From the NCBI RefSeq assembly GCF_965363235.1, contig NC_134840.1, positions 83,982,916 through 84,046,915 of the forward strand: a stretch of 64,000 nt of DNA, given 5' to 3'. The notes below the pieces were generated by a model. It saw nothing but the letters and a program-made list of their open reading frames with translations, was not told where the DNA came from and made no database searches. How positions within the stretch are numbered: the stretch's first letter is position 1; every line of letters begins with the position of its first letter. The position numbers and the translations under genes are program-made. Positions 11,655-23,799 of this stretch are shown in pieces. Origin of the DNA: Mytilus galloprovincialis (Eukaryota; Mollusca; Bivalvia; Mytilida; Mytilidae).

Positions 11655-11735
11655 ATCGTTTTTTGTATAACATTAAATTTTCTATATTTTCACTGTTTTT
11701 ACATTCTATTTTCTAAATGAGAAGTCAAAATTATA

Positions 11736-13290
11736 TAAGGTGTATATATATAAGGAATGACACGGACCTTCCTCGTAAGATGTAATTCGCCCGGAACTGG
11801 AAATAAAAGTTCGATCTCTTAGTCAGGCTTTATTGAATACAATCGAATTAGAATAGTCATCAGCTACATTTAAACATAAAGAGGGATAAAACAAGTACTA
11901 TTTTAAAGTATTTTCGTTGATCCAAAAGCTGTAATTTTGTGAAGGTAGTTCTTCTAAAACACGAACTCGACTTTTACCTCACCATCTTACTCATACTAAA
12001 AAATCATAGAAATAAGTAGATGTGGTATGCTTGTTAACAATACTTCTCTGGCCACAGAGACGTAAATGTATGTAATAATAGGGCACTACTGTACGGCCTT
12101 AAACTATGATCAAAACCCATACCCACAGTGTAGATACTATTCTGTACGCTACCCGGAAGTCGCGATTTTCGAAGCGATGATTTCCAACTGGCTAACAGGA
12201 CGGTTTTGCCTACGGTAACTTTTCCCATCATTTGTTTACTCCTATATCTACAAAGTGCTTTGAACATCTTCAAGGTATATATAGCATCATAAATATGAGT
12301 AACTGTAACAAAAACATGCATTAGAATATAAAATATACGTGTGCATCACATCAACTTGGTAGAAAAAAAAGGAAAATCGATGGACAATTTTGCTCTCGTA
12401 GTACAAAGCAAATAATCTTTTATTGCAAATATTTGCATCAGTTTACAGTTAAATATATACTGTTTCAATATTCTTTTCGTATTTAAGTAGAATATTCGTA
12501 TTTACTATACTATATATAAAAATATTAATTTTCGCGAACCATTTAGGTCACGGAAATTCCAAAATATGGCATCAGTAAGGAGAGTTGTGCAAATAATGTG
12601 AATACACAGAACCCCCATCCAAATTATCTTTAGCTAAAAGTATTCATCATTTTCTATTTTATATGTACTAACAACATTCCATTTTTCTATAATTTCGATT
12701 AAAATATTCCAAAATCTGAGTTAAAAAAAGTCAAATGCCCAAAATAAACATTGTCTGATTGGTTGAAGTACTGTGGCGTCAATGATAAGCATAGCAAGCC
12801 TCGTAAAGCACACGCTTCACATGAATAAGGAGAGTTTTACAAATAATGTGAATACACAGATCCTCCATCCTATTTATATTTTGCTGAAAATGTTGCAATG
12901 TTCATCATTTCTGTTTTGATTCTGCTAACAACATTCCATTTTTTCTTTAATTCCGATTTATATATGTGGAACTCGCAATAAAAATAGATGGCCTCAATGA
13001 TTTAAACGCAACGCAAAAAATTCCGTTGACCCTGAATTCAACGGATCGATAATAGCATCATCACCATCAACAAAATGTTTACCGTTATCTTTGTGAAATT
13101 TCAGTTATATAGTTCTTTAATTAGAGAAATTTTGGTAAGTATTACTTATTAATGTTAAGGTTCTACTGATGTGCTCCTCTAGACCTTTTTGACGGTCCGT
13201 TTTATCCCATTTATCTCAATATTATCTCCGATGACAGTAATGTCAACCCGACCTATTCGTGTCAAAAGTGAAAATCGCATCGATTTATTG
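11736..13290. other. Intergenic region with short duplicated blocks
   Basis: No gene is recognised. It contains an R1 fragment (about 12001-12135) followed at 12126-12180 by a ~55-bp block (GTACGCTACCCGGAAGTCGC ...) that recurs inverted at 20536-20588. Two related ~130-bp blocks follow, 12560-12690 and 12815-12950, sharing 'aaggagagtt', 'caaataatgtgaatacacag' and 'ctaacaacattccatttt'. Confidence 0.5.
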
Positions 13291-13475
13291 AACTAATTTC
13301 TTCTTAAACTGTGCATGCATTATTTCTGTATTATATGATAACCAATCACATTCACGTTGCATGTTTGCATGAAAATGGTCATGTATTAGTGAATTGTAAG
13401 GGCGATGCAACTTGAGGTCCAGTGCGCGATCACGTGACATTATTATTTGTAAACAAATTTAAAACATGCTCCCCG
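13290..13475. repeat. ~180-bp repeat, first of two copies
   Basis: Matches 14425-14615 in the same orientation, sharing 'gaactaatttcttct', 'ataaccaatcacattcacgt', 'tgcatgtttgcatga', 'cagtgcgc' and 'tcacgtgacat'. The two copies flank the MITE-like element at 13634-13898 and ~0.5 kb of other sequence. Confidence 0.65.
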
Positions 13476-13633
13476 CGTAACACGTGTCTGAATTATCCTT
13501 TCAAAGTGTTATGAATCTTTCAATCACTATTTTATGAAATATTTCTAGGTTTGCATATCAGTAGTCAAAGTGAATTAAACGTAGTTCTTAGTTGTGTTTT
13601 TTTTATATAGAATTAGAAGGTAAATCTACATAA

Positions 13634-13898
13634 GGGGGTCTCATTGGGGGGGGGGGGGGGGGGGGGTGTTCTGATCCCAGATCCCACTTACTGTTTTGTC
13701 AGATTCCCATATCCCGCTTACACTATGTACATGAGCAATTTTCATTTTTTTGTCATTTCCGGGGTCCTGCAGAACCCCATTTCCCGTTTTCACGACAGAC
13801 CTCATTTCCCGTTTTCATGACACAATAATTTGACTTTCACGTTTCACGCTTGCGAAAAATTGTCAATATTGGTCACACTTAGACCCAATGAGAACCAC
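13634..13898. mobile_element. MITE-like element with G-run and TCTCATTGGG inverted ends
   Basis: The left end GGGGGTCTCATTGGGG and the right end (reverse complement GTGGTTCTCATTGGGTC) form an imperfect inverted repeat. The interior repeats 'atttcccgttttca' and 'agatcccactt' type motifs. I could not settle a target-site duplication, so the borders are approximate. Confidence 0.45.
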
Positions 13899-14424
13899 AC
13901 ACTAGTCAGTATTTAACTTCACCCAAAAAGATGACTCAACTTCCCTCTATATTTAAAACCTGCATACTAATTTAAATAGCATTTGCTCCCTTTTGAACAC
14001 TATTTGGCCCCTTCCGTGTCATTTCCCTTTAAATTTGCTGAAAAGTCATACTTTAAGTCCATTTACAGTAACGGCTAATATTTGATTTTACCATCTTAAT
14101 TTCAATTTTCATATTGAATTAACACATTTGACCATTCAATATGAGTTCCCATGTATTTTTGTCATATATGAAGGAGGTTTTAGGTCATGTTTTCCTAAAC
14201 ACCTTATTGCTATTTGTCTGTCTGGATTGTTAAAACCACAAAATCAAATATTGATGAATATGCAAGTTTTCAACAATCCCGGAACATTAACAAAGATGTG
14301 TGTGAGAGGGTGAAAATTACCCTTCTGATGTACTGATATTTTTAGCACCCCAAGTGAGAATCTAACTCAGGACTTTCAGCACTGTAGCCATCGGTCTTAA
14401 CCACAAGATCACGAACTCACATTT

Positions 14425-14615
14425 GATGAACTAATTTCTTCTATATTAACTATACGTGCATAAATTCTGTATTATTTGATAACCAATCACATTCACGTTG
14501 CATGTTTGCATGATAATGGGTTCTGTATGAGTAAACTGTAGTGTATTGCAAAATTAATGCAAATTGTGACGTCAGTGCGCCTTCACGTGACATAATTATT
14601 TGTAACCAAACCGGC
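14425..14615. repeat. ~180-bp repeat, second of two copies
   Basis: See the matching landmarks at 13290-13475. This copy has an extra ~15 bp near its middle and reads 'gtgacgtcagtgcgc', a CRE-like TGACGTCA, where the first copy does not. Confidence 0.6.
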
Positions 14616-15840
14616 TTCTCATGTAATGTAACGGTTTATTTCGTCCTCTGTGATATTTTATCCTGAGGATAATTTGTCCCGGTAATTTTTTTCCAGGCAT
14701 GGTATTTCATTTCACAGGTTGATTTTTCCCAGAGGAGTGAAAATCTATCAGATTTCTGTGTTATGCGGATAGTATGTACTGGTATATATTTGCCGTATTA
14801 TATTTCACAGAACCGTGTGAAAAAGAGTCCCATTAACTACTATGTAAGTTACTCTCAATCAATATATACCTGACTATAATTATAAAATGTTTACAAAGGT
14901 AAGCAACTGTCTAGGGCCAGGTAAGGGAGGGGAAAAATTAGTATTAGTACTATTTCGCAGAACGATAAACAGATGCATAGACAGACCAAGGGGGTGGGGG
15001 AAATTTAGCTTATGACATATATGTAAGAAATCATTGAAGCTTGATGGGAGTGGGCAACCCTCTGGTCCATCAGAGCCCCCACACCTTTTTGAAAAGTTCT
15101 GGATCTGCCACTGAGATTTGCAGGTTTTCTTAGTAAAGATACCTTAAAATATCACAAACTGTGTGCTTTCCAGACCATAGTTTACATTTTTTTTCATATT
15201 TTGCCGTGTCAAAATGACCTAAATTTAAAGGACAGTATATAGACCCAAAAATGGTATATCACATTCTACACATCAAGATTTTAGCAGGAAAGACTGCCAT
15301 TGGAGTTTTTAACCATTGCGACTTTTTAATTTGATCTACTCCACTAATTAAAGTCGTTGAAGTAGAATATTTAATGTAGGTTTGTCCACATTTTGGTATA
15401 TATTAATACATGTTTAGAAATAATGTTGAGCCTGTTCCTAGATGCCTGTTATAGACTTCAATATTTATTGTTTATTGAAAATAAATGGAATCAATTCTTT
15501 CAGAAAAGTTTATTTCTATGGAAATGTATCCCCCCTTTTATAAGTTGAAAAGGCTACATAGAGGTCAATATACAGTCTCCAACAGAAAACCAAAAAAGGA
15601 AAAATAAAGTGAATATTGGAGAATTATTAAATGTACATGCATTTGAAATATTTAAGATATATTGTTTCAATTTTTTTAGTTCTAGGTTCCACATAACTAC
15701 CATTTTAGAAAACGATTTCAATGCTAAGTCTATTAGAGGGATATTTGATTTTCATTGGTTGTAAATATGGAATCTTATTCAGTGGCAAAGGAAATAGACA
15801 CTGACAAGTCTTAGATAACATTTTATATAGTTTTGAATTT
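14616..15840. other. Intergenic sequence, no gene recognised
   Basis: AT-rich sequence with a short G-rich remnant at about 14920-15110 that ends 'ctggatctgccactgag', typical of an old DNA-element relic. No reading frame longer than about 60 codons was convincing. Confidence 0.4.
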
Positions 15841-16290
15841 TTCTTCGTCAGTTGACTAAAATTAGATGGAGGTGTGTTCTAATTTCCAACAGAGGAGCAA
15901 TCAACCTATATCAATATGTGCATGAAGCAAATTGATAGTTGCTAGATACTGAATGATTATATCCACAATAAAGGTTTAACCTGTGCATATATACTTAAAA
16001 CAAACTTGTCTTTTTCAGGACTTCTGAATCCAATCATGTAGTATGGAATGTTATTGAGATATGGTTTGGGTGGATGGATGGTCATGAAGGACCTGTAGTA
16101 CAAAGTATATCACTGGATTTAGCTCTTTGTCTAAGTGTATTATTAAAGTACTTTGCTTTGAGCTCAGTTCATTGTTATGCAATTCATTCTTTGTGAAATT
16201 AAGATTTGACAGACAACTCTAATGGACAAGGATTTGTCAAAGTAGTATCATCTCTATGTACAATGTAAGTATTCAGGAGATAAAAGCATT
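15840..16290 (+). repeat. Dispersed repeat R6, plus-strand copy
   Basis: Shares several blocks with the reverse complement of 39285-39700, for example 'gatggaggt', 'agaggagcaatcaa' and 'aagagctca..attgttatgcaattc'. It is non-coding. Identity is moderate, so this is an old family. Confidence 0.5.
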
Positions 16291-16482
16291 CTATTTTGAT
16301 TTGAACCATACATTTTATAAAAAAAAGTGGGAACAAATTTACCAGACAATGCTACTCCCACTACTAGCAATATGATGCTAGGTTGTTTTAATACATCTGT
16401 ATTGCCTGCTGATGACTCGGCCCTGAGTGTAAACGGTCCTTCAATTAGGAGGGAAAAAAATTATAAGGCCTATCCAGTCTAA

Positions 16483-16773
16483 GGGAGCTACCATTTGATT
16501 TTTATGGGGGGAGCTAGGATGAAATTTGAAAAAAAAGGCAGGACAGGATTTTGAGTTAAAAAAAAAAGGCAGGATGAGTAACTTGGCAAAAAAAAAAAAG
16601 GCAGGATGACAATTGTTGTAAAAAAGTCAGGATAAGCTAAGAAAAAAAGAGGCAGGACCGAATAGACTGAAAAATAAAAAGGCAAGAAAGAGATTACAAC
16701 TAAAAAAAAAAGGCAGGACAAAATTTTTCATCCTAGCCCCCCCCCCCCCCATAAAAATCAAATGGTAGCTCCC
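16483..16773. mobile_element. PIF/Harbinger-type MITE, 291 bp, TSD TAA
   Basis: Ends are near-perfect inverted repeats beginning GGGAGCTACCATTTGATTTT, followed by TATGGGG. The 3-bp sequence TAA lies immediately outside both ends (16480-16482 and 16774-16776). A TWA target duplication with GGG-starting inverted repeats fits the PIF/Harbinger superfamily. The interior is a purine-rich string of degenerate 'aaaaaaggcaggac' units without coding capacity. A shorter relative with TSD TTA lies at 47489-47686. Confidence 0.85.
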
Positions 16774-16819
16774 TAATTGATTTCTAAAACTATACTTCAT
16801 TGCACATGTTCAACATTTT

Positions 16820-17400
16820 TATACAACCACAAAAAATTTGGGGTCGTAAATTGGTATCCTGTCCGAAAGATGGTTTCTGGATAATAACTTTATTATAAGT
16901 CAACAGAAAACAACAAAATTATAACCACAAAAGGAAGCTTGGGATTGATTTTGGGGGTTATGGTCCCTAAGGTTTAGGAATAAGGGGTACAAAGGTGCCC
17001 AAAACAAGCTTTAATCTAGTGTCGGTTTAAAAAGTTGTGTATAAGTATTTCAATTGTTCTGAAATTGTACCACAATGTTTAATACCATAAGTAGAAGGTT
17101 CGGATATATTGTGTGGGTTATGGGACAAACAGTCTAATAATTACGGACCAAAAACAAACATTTTTGTAAATTCAAGACCCTTAATTGGAGTTTGTCCAGA
17201 ATGGTTCTTGAATTACCTAATACCAATGCTTTATGAAATCTTCTTTGAAAATTGGAGTTATCTTTCTTTGTTCAGTCAACTTAAATCAATTATACAATAT
17301 ACCATGCAATATTCACTTTTATTACCAACTGATAAATTAAAGCAGTCATTAATAACCATTCAGTGATTGCAAGCACTTTCTAGGGTATGCCCTTTTACAA
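16820..17400. repeat. Diverged dispersed repeat relic
   Basis: Contains phrases common to a mussel repeat ('gattttgggggttatggtcc', 'aggaataaggggtacaaa', 'caagcactttctagggtatg'). Poorly preserved and without a coding claim; borders are approximate. Confidence 0.35.
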
Positions 17401-17999
17401 ATGGAAAAATTATACATTTTTTTAGTTTCTGATCTCTTAACTGAAGTTTGTCTCCTCTAAATGTTTCTCATTTCAGAAATTAAAAAGAAAATTTCTTTAG
17501 ATATTTTTGTTTGAAAGGATTAATATTCAGCAGCATAGTGAATTGCTCCTAACACAAAAGCAAAACAAATATTTAAGTTCATTAGACCACATTCATTCTG
17601 TGTCAGAAACCTAAGCTGTGTCATCTATTTAATCACAATTCAAACTCAGAGCTGTTTCCAGCTTGAATGTTGTGTCAATACTAGCCCCAACTGTTCAGGC
17701 TTCGACCTCTGCAGTCGTATAAAGCTGGGCTCTGCGGAGCATCTGGTCCATTCATTTGTTTATTTTTCAATTTGTGTGAATTAACATAGTTACAGTAAAT
17801 GCTAATTACTGCACTTTCATACCACAACAAATATTGTATTGGTACATGTATCACTCAAATGTGTATCCATATAACAAAAAAAATGAAAAGGAATAATTTT
17901 GCATTACCTTTTGAATACTATGACTTTTTAGATATGTAGACATATTAAGACTCATTAGTAGATGTTGATAATATTGGCTTAAAATGCTTGAAATTCTAT

Positions 18000-18378
18000 C
18001 AGATTACTTTTGGAGCAGTTATGAGTTTTGAAATTAGAAAGATCATATCATATGCAACAAGTGTAGTAAGTTTCAAGTTGATTGGAATTCAGCTTCATCA
18101 AAAACTACTTTGACCAAAAACTTTAACCTGAAACTCCCACTTCCATTTTCTATGTTCAATGGACCATGAAATTGGGGTCAAAAGTCTAATTTGGCTTTAA
18201 AATTAGAAAGATCATATCATAATGAACATGTGTACTAAGTTTCGAGTTGATTGGACTTCAGCTTCATCAAAAACTACCTTGACCAAAAAATTTAACCTAA
18301 AGCGGGACAAACGAACGAACGGACCCACAGACCAGAAAACATAATGCCTATCTACTATTGTAGGTGGGGGCATAAAAA
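18000..18378 (+). repeat. Dispersed repeat R4 (two internal sub-repeats)
   Basis: Two ~120-bp sub-repeats each contain 'attagaaagatcatatcat', 'tactaagttt', 'gagttgattgga' and 'catcaaaaactac'. The copy ends with 'gcgggacaaacgaacgaacg' and 'tactattgtaggtgggg'. The same family occurs at 49690-49976 (+), 35868-36095 (-) and 53875-54190 (-). Copies end with a similar GGACG-rich tract, so the family has a definite tail. Confidence 0.6.
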
Positions 18379-19589
18379 ATTTAATAAATAACACTCATAA
18401 TGCTCAGATTTGGTTGTCATCATGCAACATAGTTAATAACACCATATAGAAAAAACATAGAACTCATTTTGTCATAAGACACTGTCAAACATCCATACAT
18501 ACTATCCACACTCATCTGTGTCCACACTTGTTCCCATAAAAAAATATGTTTTCCTTGAGGATCCCAAAATAAATTACTGTACGATCAGTCTAGAACTGAC
18601 TGTATTCTAGAAGCGATTTCAGATTTTTTGACTGTATGACCAGTCGTGATTTTGAAGAAAAAACAACAGCAATTTGAAGGTATACACGTGTATATGTGAT
18701 ATTATGAACTATCCAGGGATTACTTTCATCAGACAATACAAATATATTTCTGATGAATTTTTTAGACGGCAAAATAATTGTATTTTTGTTCCATCAGTCT
18801 TATTTAAAATCAAATGCCTAAAAAGCAATACATGTACATGATTCGCTTGTGGACTTTGTAATAGTGTATCGTTACAGTTATCTGTTTAGCTATTACACTT
18901 TTAAAGATTATTTACACCGTCCGCCGTTGACCAATTGATGATAACATAAATCAAGCTTGTCTTTTGAAATAACAAAAAATGGATAAAGACAGCTTTGTGT
19001 AGGGGGATAATTCATGTGATACAATTTTGGTAACTTTACAGAAATAGAAGGTCAATAATACATTAATCGAGTAAAAATGGAGCAATTTCAGAAAACTTTA
19101 ATGATTGGTTTAGAAGGTGTTGGAAATACCTGATGGGTGCCCCCATATAATGTAATGTTCAAGTCCGTATCTTATATAAAGTAACCCCATAAAAGATTTT
19201 TAGTAAAATTCGAAATAGACGGTACACAATACAGTCATTATCATTTATGATAAGGAATCCGAATAAGATTAATTAATAGTTATATCAGTGACGGATTCAA
19301 AAAAGGGGGATCCGGCAGTTTGAAACCCTTTTTTAACTATCAATTCATTTGTATGGGAACATATATTTGGAATCCCCTTTTCTCCTGGATTGGACCCCTC
19401 TCCATTTAAAAATGGCCGGAACCCCCAATGTATATTAAGCGGTTTATGAGGAGATGCGCTTACAAAACCGGCGAAACATATTGTACCGGTCCAACGGACG
19501 AACGGAAAGACGGACTTCTTTATCACTATAACCCCCGCTTGACAAAGTGCATGGTGTACAGTTGAGTGTCAAAGAGACAGTTTTCTAGT

Positions 19590-19752
19590 TTGAATTGTTT
19601 TACATTGTCTTATCGGGGCCTTTTATAGCTCACTATGCGGTATGGGCTTTGCTCATTGTTGAAGGCCGTACGGTGACCTATAGTTGTTAATGTCTGTGTC
19701 ATTTTGGTCTTTTGTGGATAGTTGTCTCAATGGCAATCATACCACATCTTCT
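19590..19752 (-). repeat. Dispersed repeat family R1, minus strand
   Basis: In reverse orientation it carries the R1 landmarks 'agatgtggtatgattgcc', 'gagacaactatccacaa', 'aatgacacagacattaacaa' and 'taccgcatagtgagctataa'. Confidence 0.65.
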
Positions 19753-20535
19753 TTTTTATATAGCTCTACATCTTAAACAAATTGAAGGAACTGTGATCAA
19801 TTATAGGCTACAGTACGGCCTCGAATGTGTGTAAATACATGCATTTTTATATAACAACTAAATCTGTGTGTTTGTACAATTTTAAGTATAACGGAGGACA
19901 TTTCTGAAACTTATATACTAGTATACATCAAACCTTCCTCTTATTTTAGCAACATTTAAACATCCTTATAATTAATGTAGTACCGGTAAGTCGAGTACAC
20001 CCTATCAAGCTAAAACATGTTTCATAAGTTTTTAGGATGTGAATGTATTGAAATATATTTGTGTTATTTAGAAAAATGCCACCTTCTAATGTATAAATAA
20101 TTTTGAAATCACCACTATAATACAGTGACATAAAGACTGATCATACAGTTTTAAAATAAACAAGCGAGACTGATCGTACAGTGAGAAATTCAAACAAGTG
20201 TAATTTTCTTATTTCTTGCTTCAAAGATCTGGTTGAAACTTTTACCACCACTTGAAATATACTTTATTGAGCTAATTAAGTCTGGTTTGTACGTTAATTT
20301 GTACACTAAGAGGGTAAAAAGATTGTTTTTAGGTTCGCCGACTGATTTTTCTTAGTGATGCACTTGAAAATCTCTTGATTAAGGCAAAGACACGAATATT
20401 GAATGTGCGGAATTTAATTCTAAACCATTTGAGAATATCGATGTCGGCTGAAATAATCATTAAGCAATGTACAGATGATCAACTTACCGTTTAATTCAGT
20501 ATACCCATCAAATTTAAAATGTGATCCAAAAAGTT

Positions 20536-20588
20536 CTCGCTTCGAAAATCGCGACTTCCGGATAGCGTACAGAATAGTATCTACACTG
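20536..20588 (-). repeat. ~55-bp block inverted relative to 12126-12180
   Basis: Contains 'cttcgaaaatcgcgacttcc', 'gtacagaatagtatctac' and 'actgtg', matching the reverse complement of the block next to the R1 fragment near 12.15 kb. In both places it sits close to R1-like sequence, so it may belong to a longer element. Confidence 0.55.
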
Positions 20589-20759
20589 TGATACCGTATA
20601 TAGTAAGCTCTAGATGCTTCTACGTGACATATTCAATCTCGAAAACCGTAGACTAACAATGCTAAAGTGACAGACACAATACAAATATGGCAGACAACAA
20701 CAAAAGACCACCGCCTAATTATAGGCTCCTGACTGATATTACTGAATAAAAAAATACTC

Positions 20760-21670
20760 ATACTAGTGCAATAGATGCAAATATACTCATGAGGCACGGA
20801 TTTGTTCCAAATTATTATAGGCATTGTAATTTAAAGAAGCTCATGAAATATTTCGGAAACTCTATTATTCGATTTGTTATATTAAAATTTTGTAAAAATT
20901 ATGAATTGCCAAAGACAAAATCTTAATATAACAGATTTAAAGATGTCCTCAATTCTTCCTTTTTTTGGCGAATTGAAGAGTTCCTAAAATATTTCAGGAG
21001 CAATTAAATACAATAATTTTGCCTGCTAAATTCTCATAGTAACATGACCACATATAATTATGGGTATAGCTGAATAATTTACAGTGGTATCTCTTAGTAC
21101 AATCTTTTACCTAACTTCATTCGTAATTCGGGAAAGCAGCTTGAAAAAATAATGTAAGAATTATCCACTTTTACTTGAATGTTCTCATTTTCAAAGAGGA
21201 CGCATTCGTTCGTCTATGAAACGTCTGATGAATATTCTTGAAATCCCTCAGACGGTTTTGCTAAGTTGCAAATAAATGCAACAGACAACCAAAGATTTGA
21301 CATATGCAGCAGACAAAGATGTGACACTTAGATATCAAACTCCTAAATTGACAGAAACTTGTCACTCAGTGGTTGTTGTTGCTTGTCTGTCATTTTTGTT
21401 TTCATTTATTTTAGTATTCTCAATCAGGCCATTCGTTTTTCTAGTTTTAATTGTTTTAACATTTTGTTGTGTTGGAACCGGTTATAGCTTACTATACGGT
21501 ATGGGTATTGTTCATTGTTTTAAGCCATTCAGCGTTCTAGAGTTGCTTTTGTTTTGGTTTCTGGTGGATGTGTCTTTAAAACTGCAATCATACCACATCT
21601 CCTTATTTTCATAGAGATTGAAGAAACAAGAACTACATTTTGTTAAGTTTCAAGATAAATAAATATTCCA
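20760..21670. repeat. Dispersed ~0.9-kb repeat R5, copy 2
   Basis: Counterpart of 2925-3770. It carries a ~60-bp extra AT-rich piece near 20875-20945. The shared tail ends with an R1-like reverse segment ('gcaatcataccacatctcct'). No coding potential is claimed. Confidence 0.6.
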
Positions 21671-21759
21671 ACCTCTCAACTATTCTATATCTACAAAAGG
21701 TAAAGAGAAAAAGAATAATTCAAATTATTTTTCGGTACGTGTGCATAAATGTAATATTA

Positions 21760-22300
21760 GGTCAGAGTCTGGTTGCAACATTTCCAGGTTCCTTTCCCAA
21801 GTCCCTGCACAACCAGCTTTGGATTCTTTAGGCTTGTGTACGTTCGATTTCAAAGGTCAGACTATCAGGGACAGTGCACAGCAAATGTCAGAGGCTGCTT
21901 CTGCTTGTTCCTAGTTTGTTGGTATTGTCGTTGATAATCTAAGGTCCCGGTTCAAGAGTAGGGTGATGCATCTGTGTTAGGAGCCCTAACCAAGTTGTTT
22001 GACCCTTCTCTGTATTCTCAGTCAGACTCTGACAATTTTATCCTTTCTGATGTCTCTGGTACTATTTCGGGTTTCTTGTCTTCTTGCGGGGTAGATAGTG
22101 AATGAGATCAGACAGGAGCTGGTTAGTTTTGTTTCTTATGCTAAGGTTCAGGTAGCAAGGTCTGCTAAGGTCTATTTAGATGTTAGGGATTTGGGTTCAG
22201 TTAGCTCTCAGGTCACGTTCTACCTATCCATTGCAGTGGCTGCTGAAATACTACTTGTATCACCTTTCAGTAAGTTGACTGTGAGAGGGGCTTTTCCGTG
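21760..22300 (+). other. GC-richer, coding-like relic, broken, unassigned
   Basis: This stretch stands out from its AT-rich neighbours by higher GC and by codon-like third-position pattern ('tttcccaagtccctgcacaac', 'gacaggagctggttagttttg'). Its peptide fragments are Ser/Leu/Val-rich without a motif I recognise. It is interrupted several times and looks like an old decayed coding segment, possibly from a mobile element. I cannot name a family. Confidence 0.35.
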
Positions 22301-23160
22301 ATGAACCTGATCAAAACAGATATCAGGAACACATTAGCCCTCAGCAACCTGATCCTCATGCGTATAAGTTTACACAAAACTGATATGAAGAAGCATTCAA
22401 CAAGTTGCCAGCAGTTTTAAAATCAAGAAGAATACTTATGTAATCTTGTTGCTGACGCACTAAGATGAACTCTGTGATGATAACTATGTATGATATGTAT
22501 ATTTTGTATGTATTTTATAAGAATATGTTTATATGAACTCACTATTTATTGAAAAGAAACCTGAAAGAATGTGGTGATATATATATGTTATGTATACATT
22601 GTCTATCATTTATAAATTAAAACATGTATATTGTAATGAACTGAACTGGCTATTGATAGAAAGTTTAAAAACATGTTTTCTTATTTCTTCAACACTGTTG
22701 TTATATAAATAAGAAGAGTGACAGTCGATCTTAGGAAAAAAAAACCACATATATAATAACAGGTTAATACATACATATCAAATATTTACTTAGGCTCAAT
22801 GATGAATGCATCACAAGACATTACGATGATTTGGGTTTCAATTTAGTTTCAGGAAAAAAAGATTCTGGTTGGCCCTAAAATTGGCTTCAAATTTTCAAAA
22901 CTTGCGAAAAAATATAGCAGCTGGCGATTTTTCTGGCTCCAACTTTTTTTAGCCCCTGAGTATACTAATTTAAGATTTCCAGAAAACCAGGAGTTATTTT
23001 TAGAGTACCTCTGTTCGAAGGTAAGTGTTTTTCTTAGAAGGCGTTAAATGTATGTAGACAATTGGCATATCAAAAGCTGATACAGGTACAATTTAGGATA
23101 CAACTGGTTTCTATGAAGTTAAACTTAGTTGAAGAGATAGGGATTTTTAATTGGTAGTCT
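22300..23160. other. Intergenic sequence, no gene recognised
   Basis: AT-rich sequence without a recognised repeat border, exon or RNA gene. Confidence 0.35.
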
Positions 23161-23785
23161 GACACCTACTTAGACACTCAATCATTGTGTTATTGTTCTA
23201 TGATCACTTTTGTAATCTTGTTTTCTTTTTTCTTTGCTCATGAGGTTTGTCTATATACCATTTTAGTGTTTCTTTGATACTCATGACGTGGCTCTGTACT
23301 TATACATCCCGTCATAGTGTTATTGTGCTATTGTAAATTTGTGTATTCCTGTCTTTCGTTTTTCCTAATGTGCTTTATCTATATGCCTTTTTGTGCTTCT
23401 TTGTTTCATACTTGTTTGTTTTAAGTGATTAAGATTATGTACCCCTATTTTTGACCTATTGTACCAGTTTGTTTTGTTCACACATCGTTGTCAATATAAT
23501 GGAATTTGATGCGAATGTCATACAAGAGAGGTTTAGCTAGCCATAAAATCAGGTTTAAGCCACCATTTTCTACATAAGAAGATGCCTGTACCAAGTCAGG
23601 AATATGACAGTTGTTATCCATTCGATTGATTTGTTTGAGCTTTTGATTTTGCCATTTGATTAGGGACTTTCCGTTTTGAATTTTCCTCGGAGTTCAGTAA
23701 TTTTGTGAATTTACATTTTATATTTGAACTTTGGAGGAAAGTTGTCTCATTGACTATCATACCGTATCACATCTCTTTTTTATTA
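23160..23785 (-). repeat. Fragment of a long dispersed mussel repeat
   Basis: The stretch contains 'gactttccgttttgaatttt', 'cctcggagttcagtaatttt' and ends 'gttgtctcattgactatcat', 'accgtatcacatctc'. This combination is familiar from mussel DNA as a longer unit whose tail is the reverse complement of the R1 head. Confidence 0.5.
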
Positions 23786-23799
23786 AACATGTATAGAAT

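Larger units (their letters stand above)
4853..11735 (+). repeat. Segmental duplication, copy 1 (contains gene A1)
   Basis: This 6.9-kb block aligns in the same orientation with 42133-48645, at an offset of ~36.9 kb. Similarity begins at TTGATAATTTTGATTCT and stops at about AGAAGTCAAAAT. By eye, introns differ by about 8-9%. Differences in length come from separable insertions and tandem-repeat changes. Copy 1 alone has the MITE at 5711-6104. Repeats shared by both copies (8012-8165, 8665-8845) were present before the duplication. Confidence 0.9.

Noticed and set aside
14128-14313. 61-codon frame between the two ~180-bp repeats
   Set aside because: No domain, no splice evidence and no second copy; chance opening is likely.
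16488-16721. 77-codon minus-strand hydrophobic frame, with a similar one at 47562-47765
   Set aside because: Both are translations of the purine-rich interior of PIF-type MITEs.
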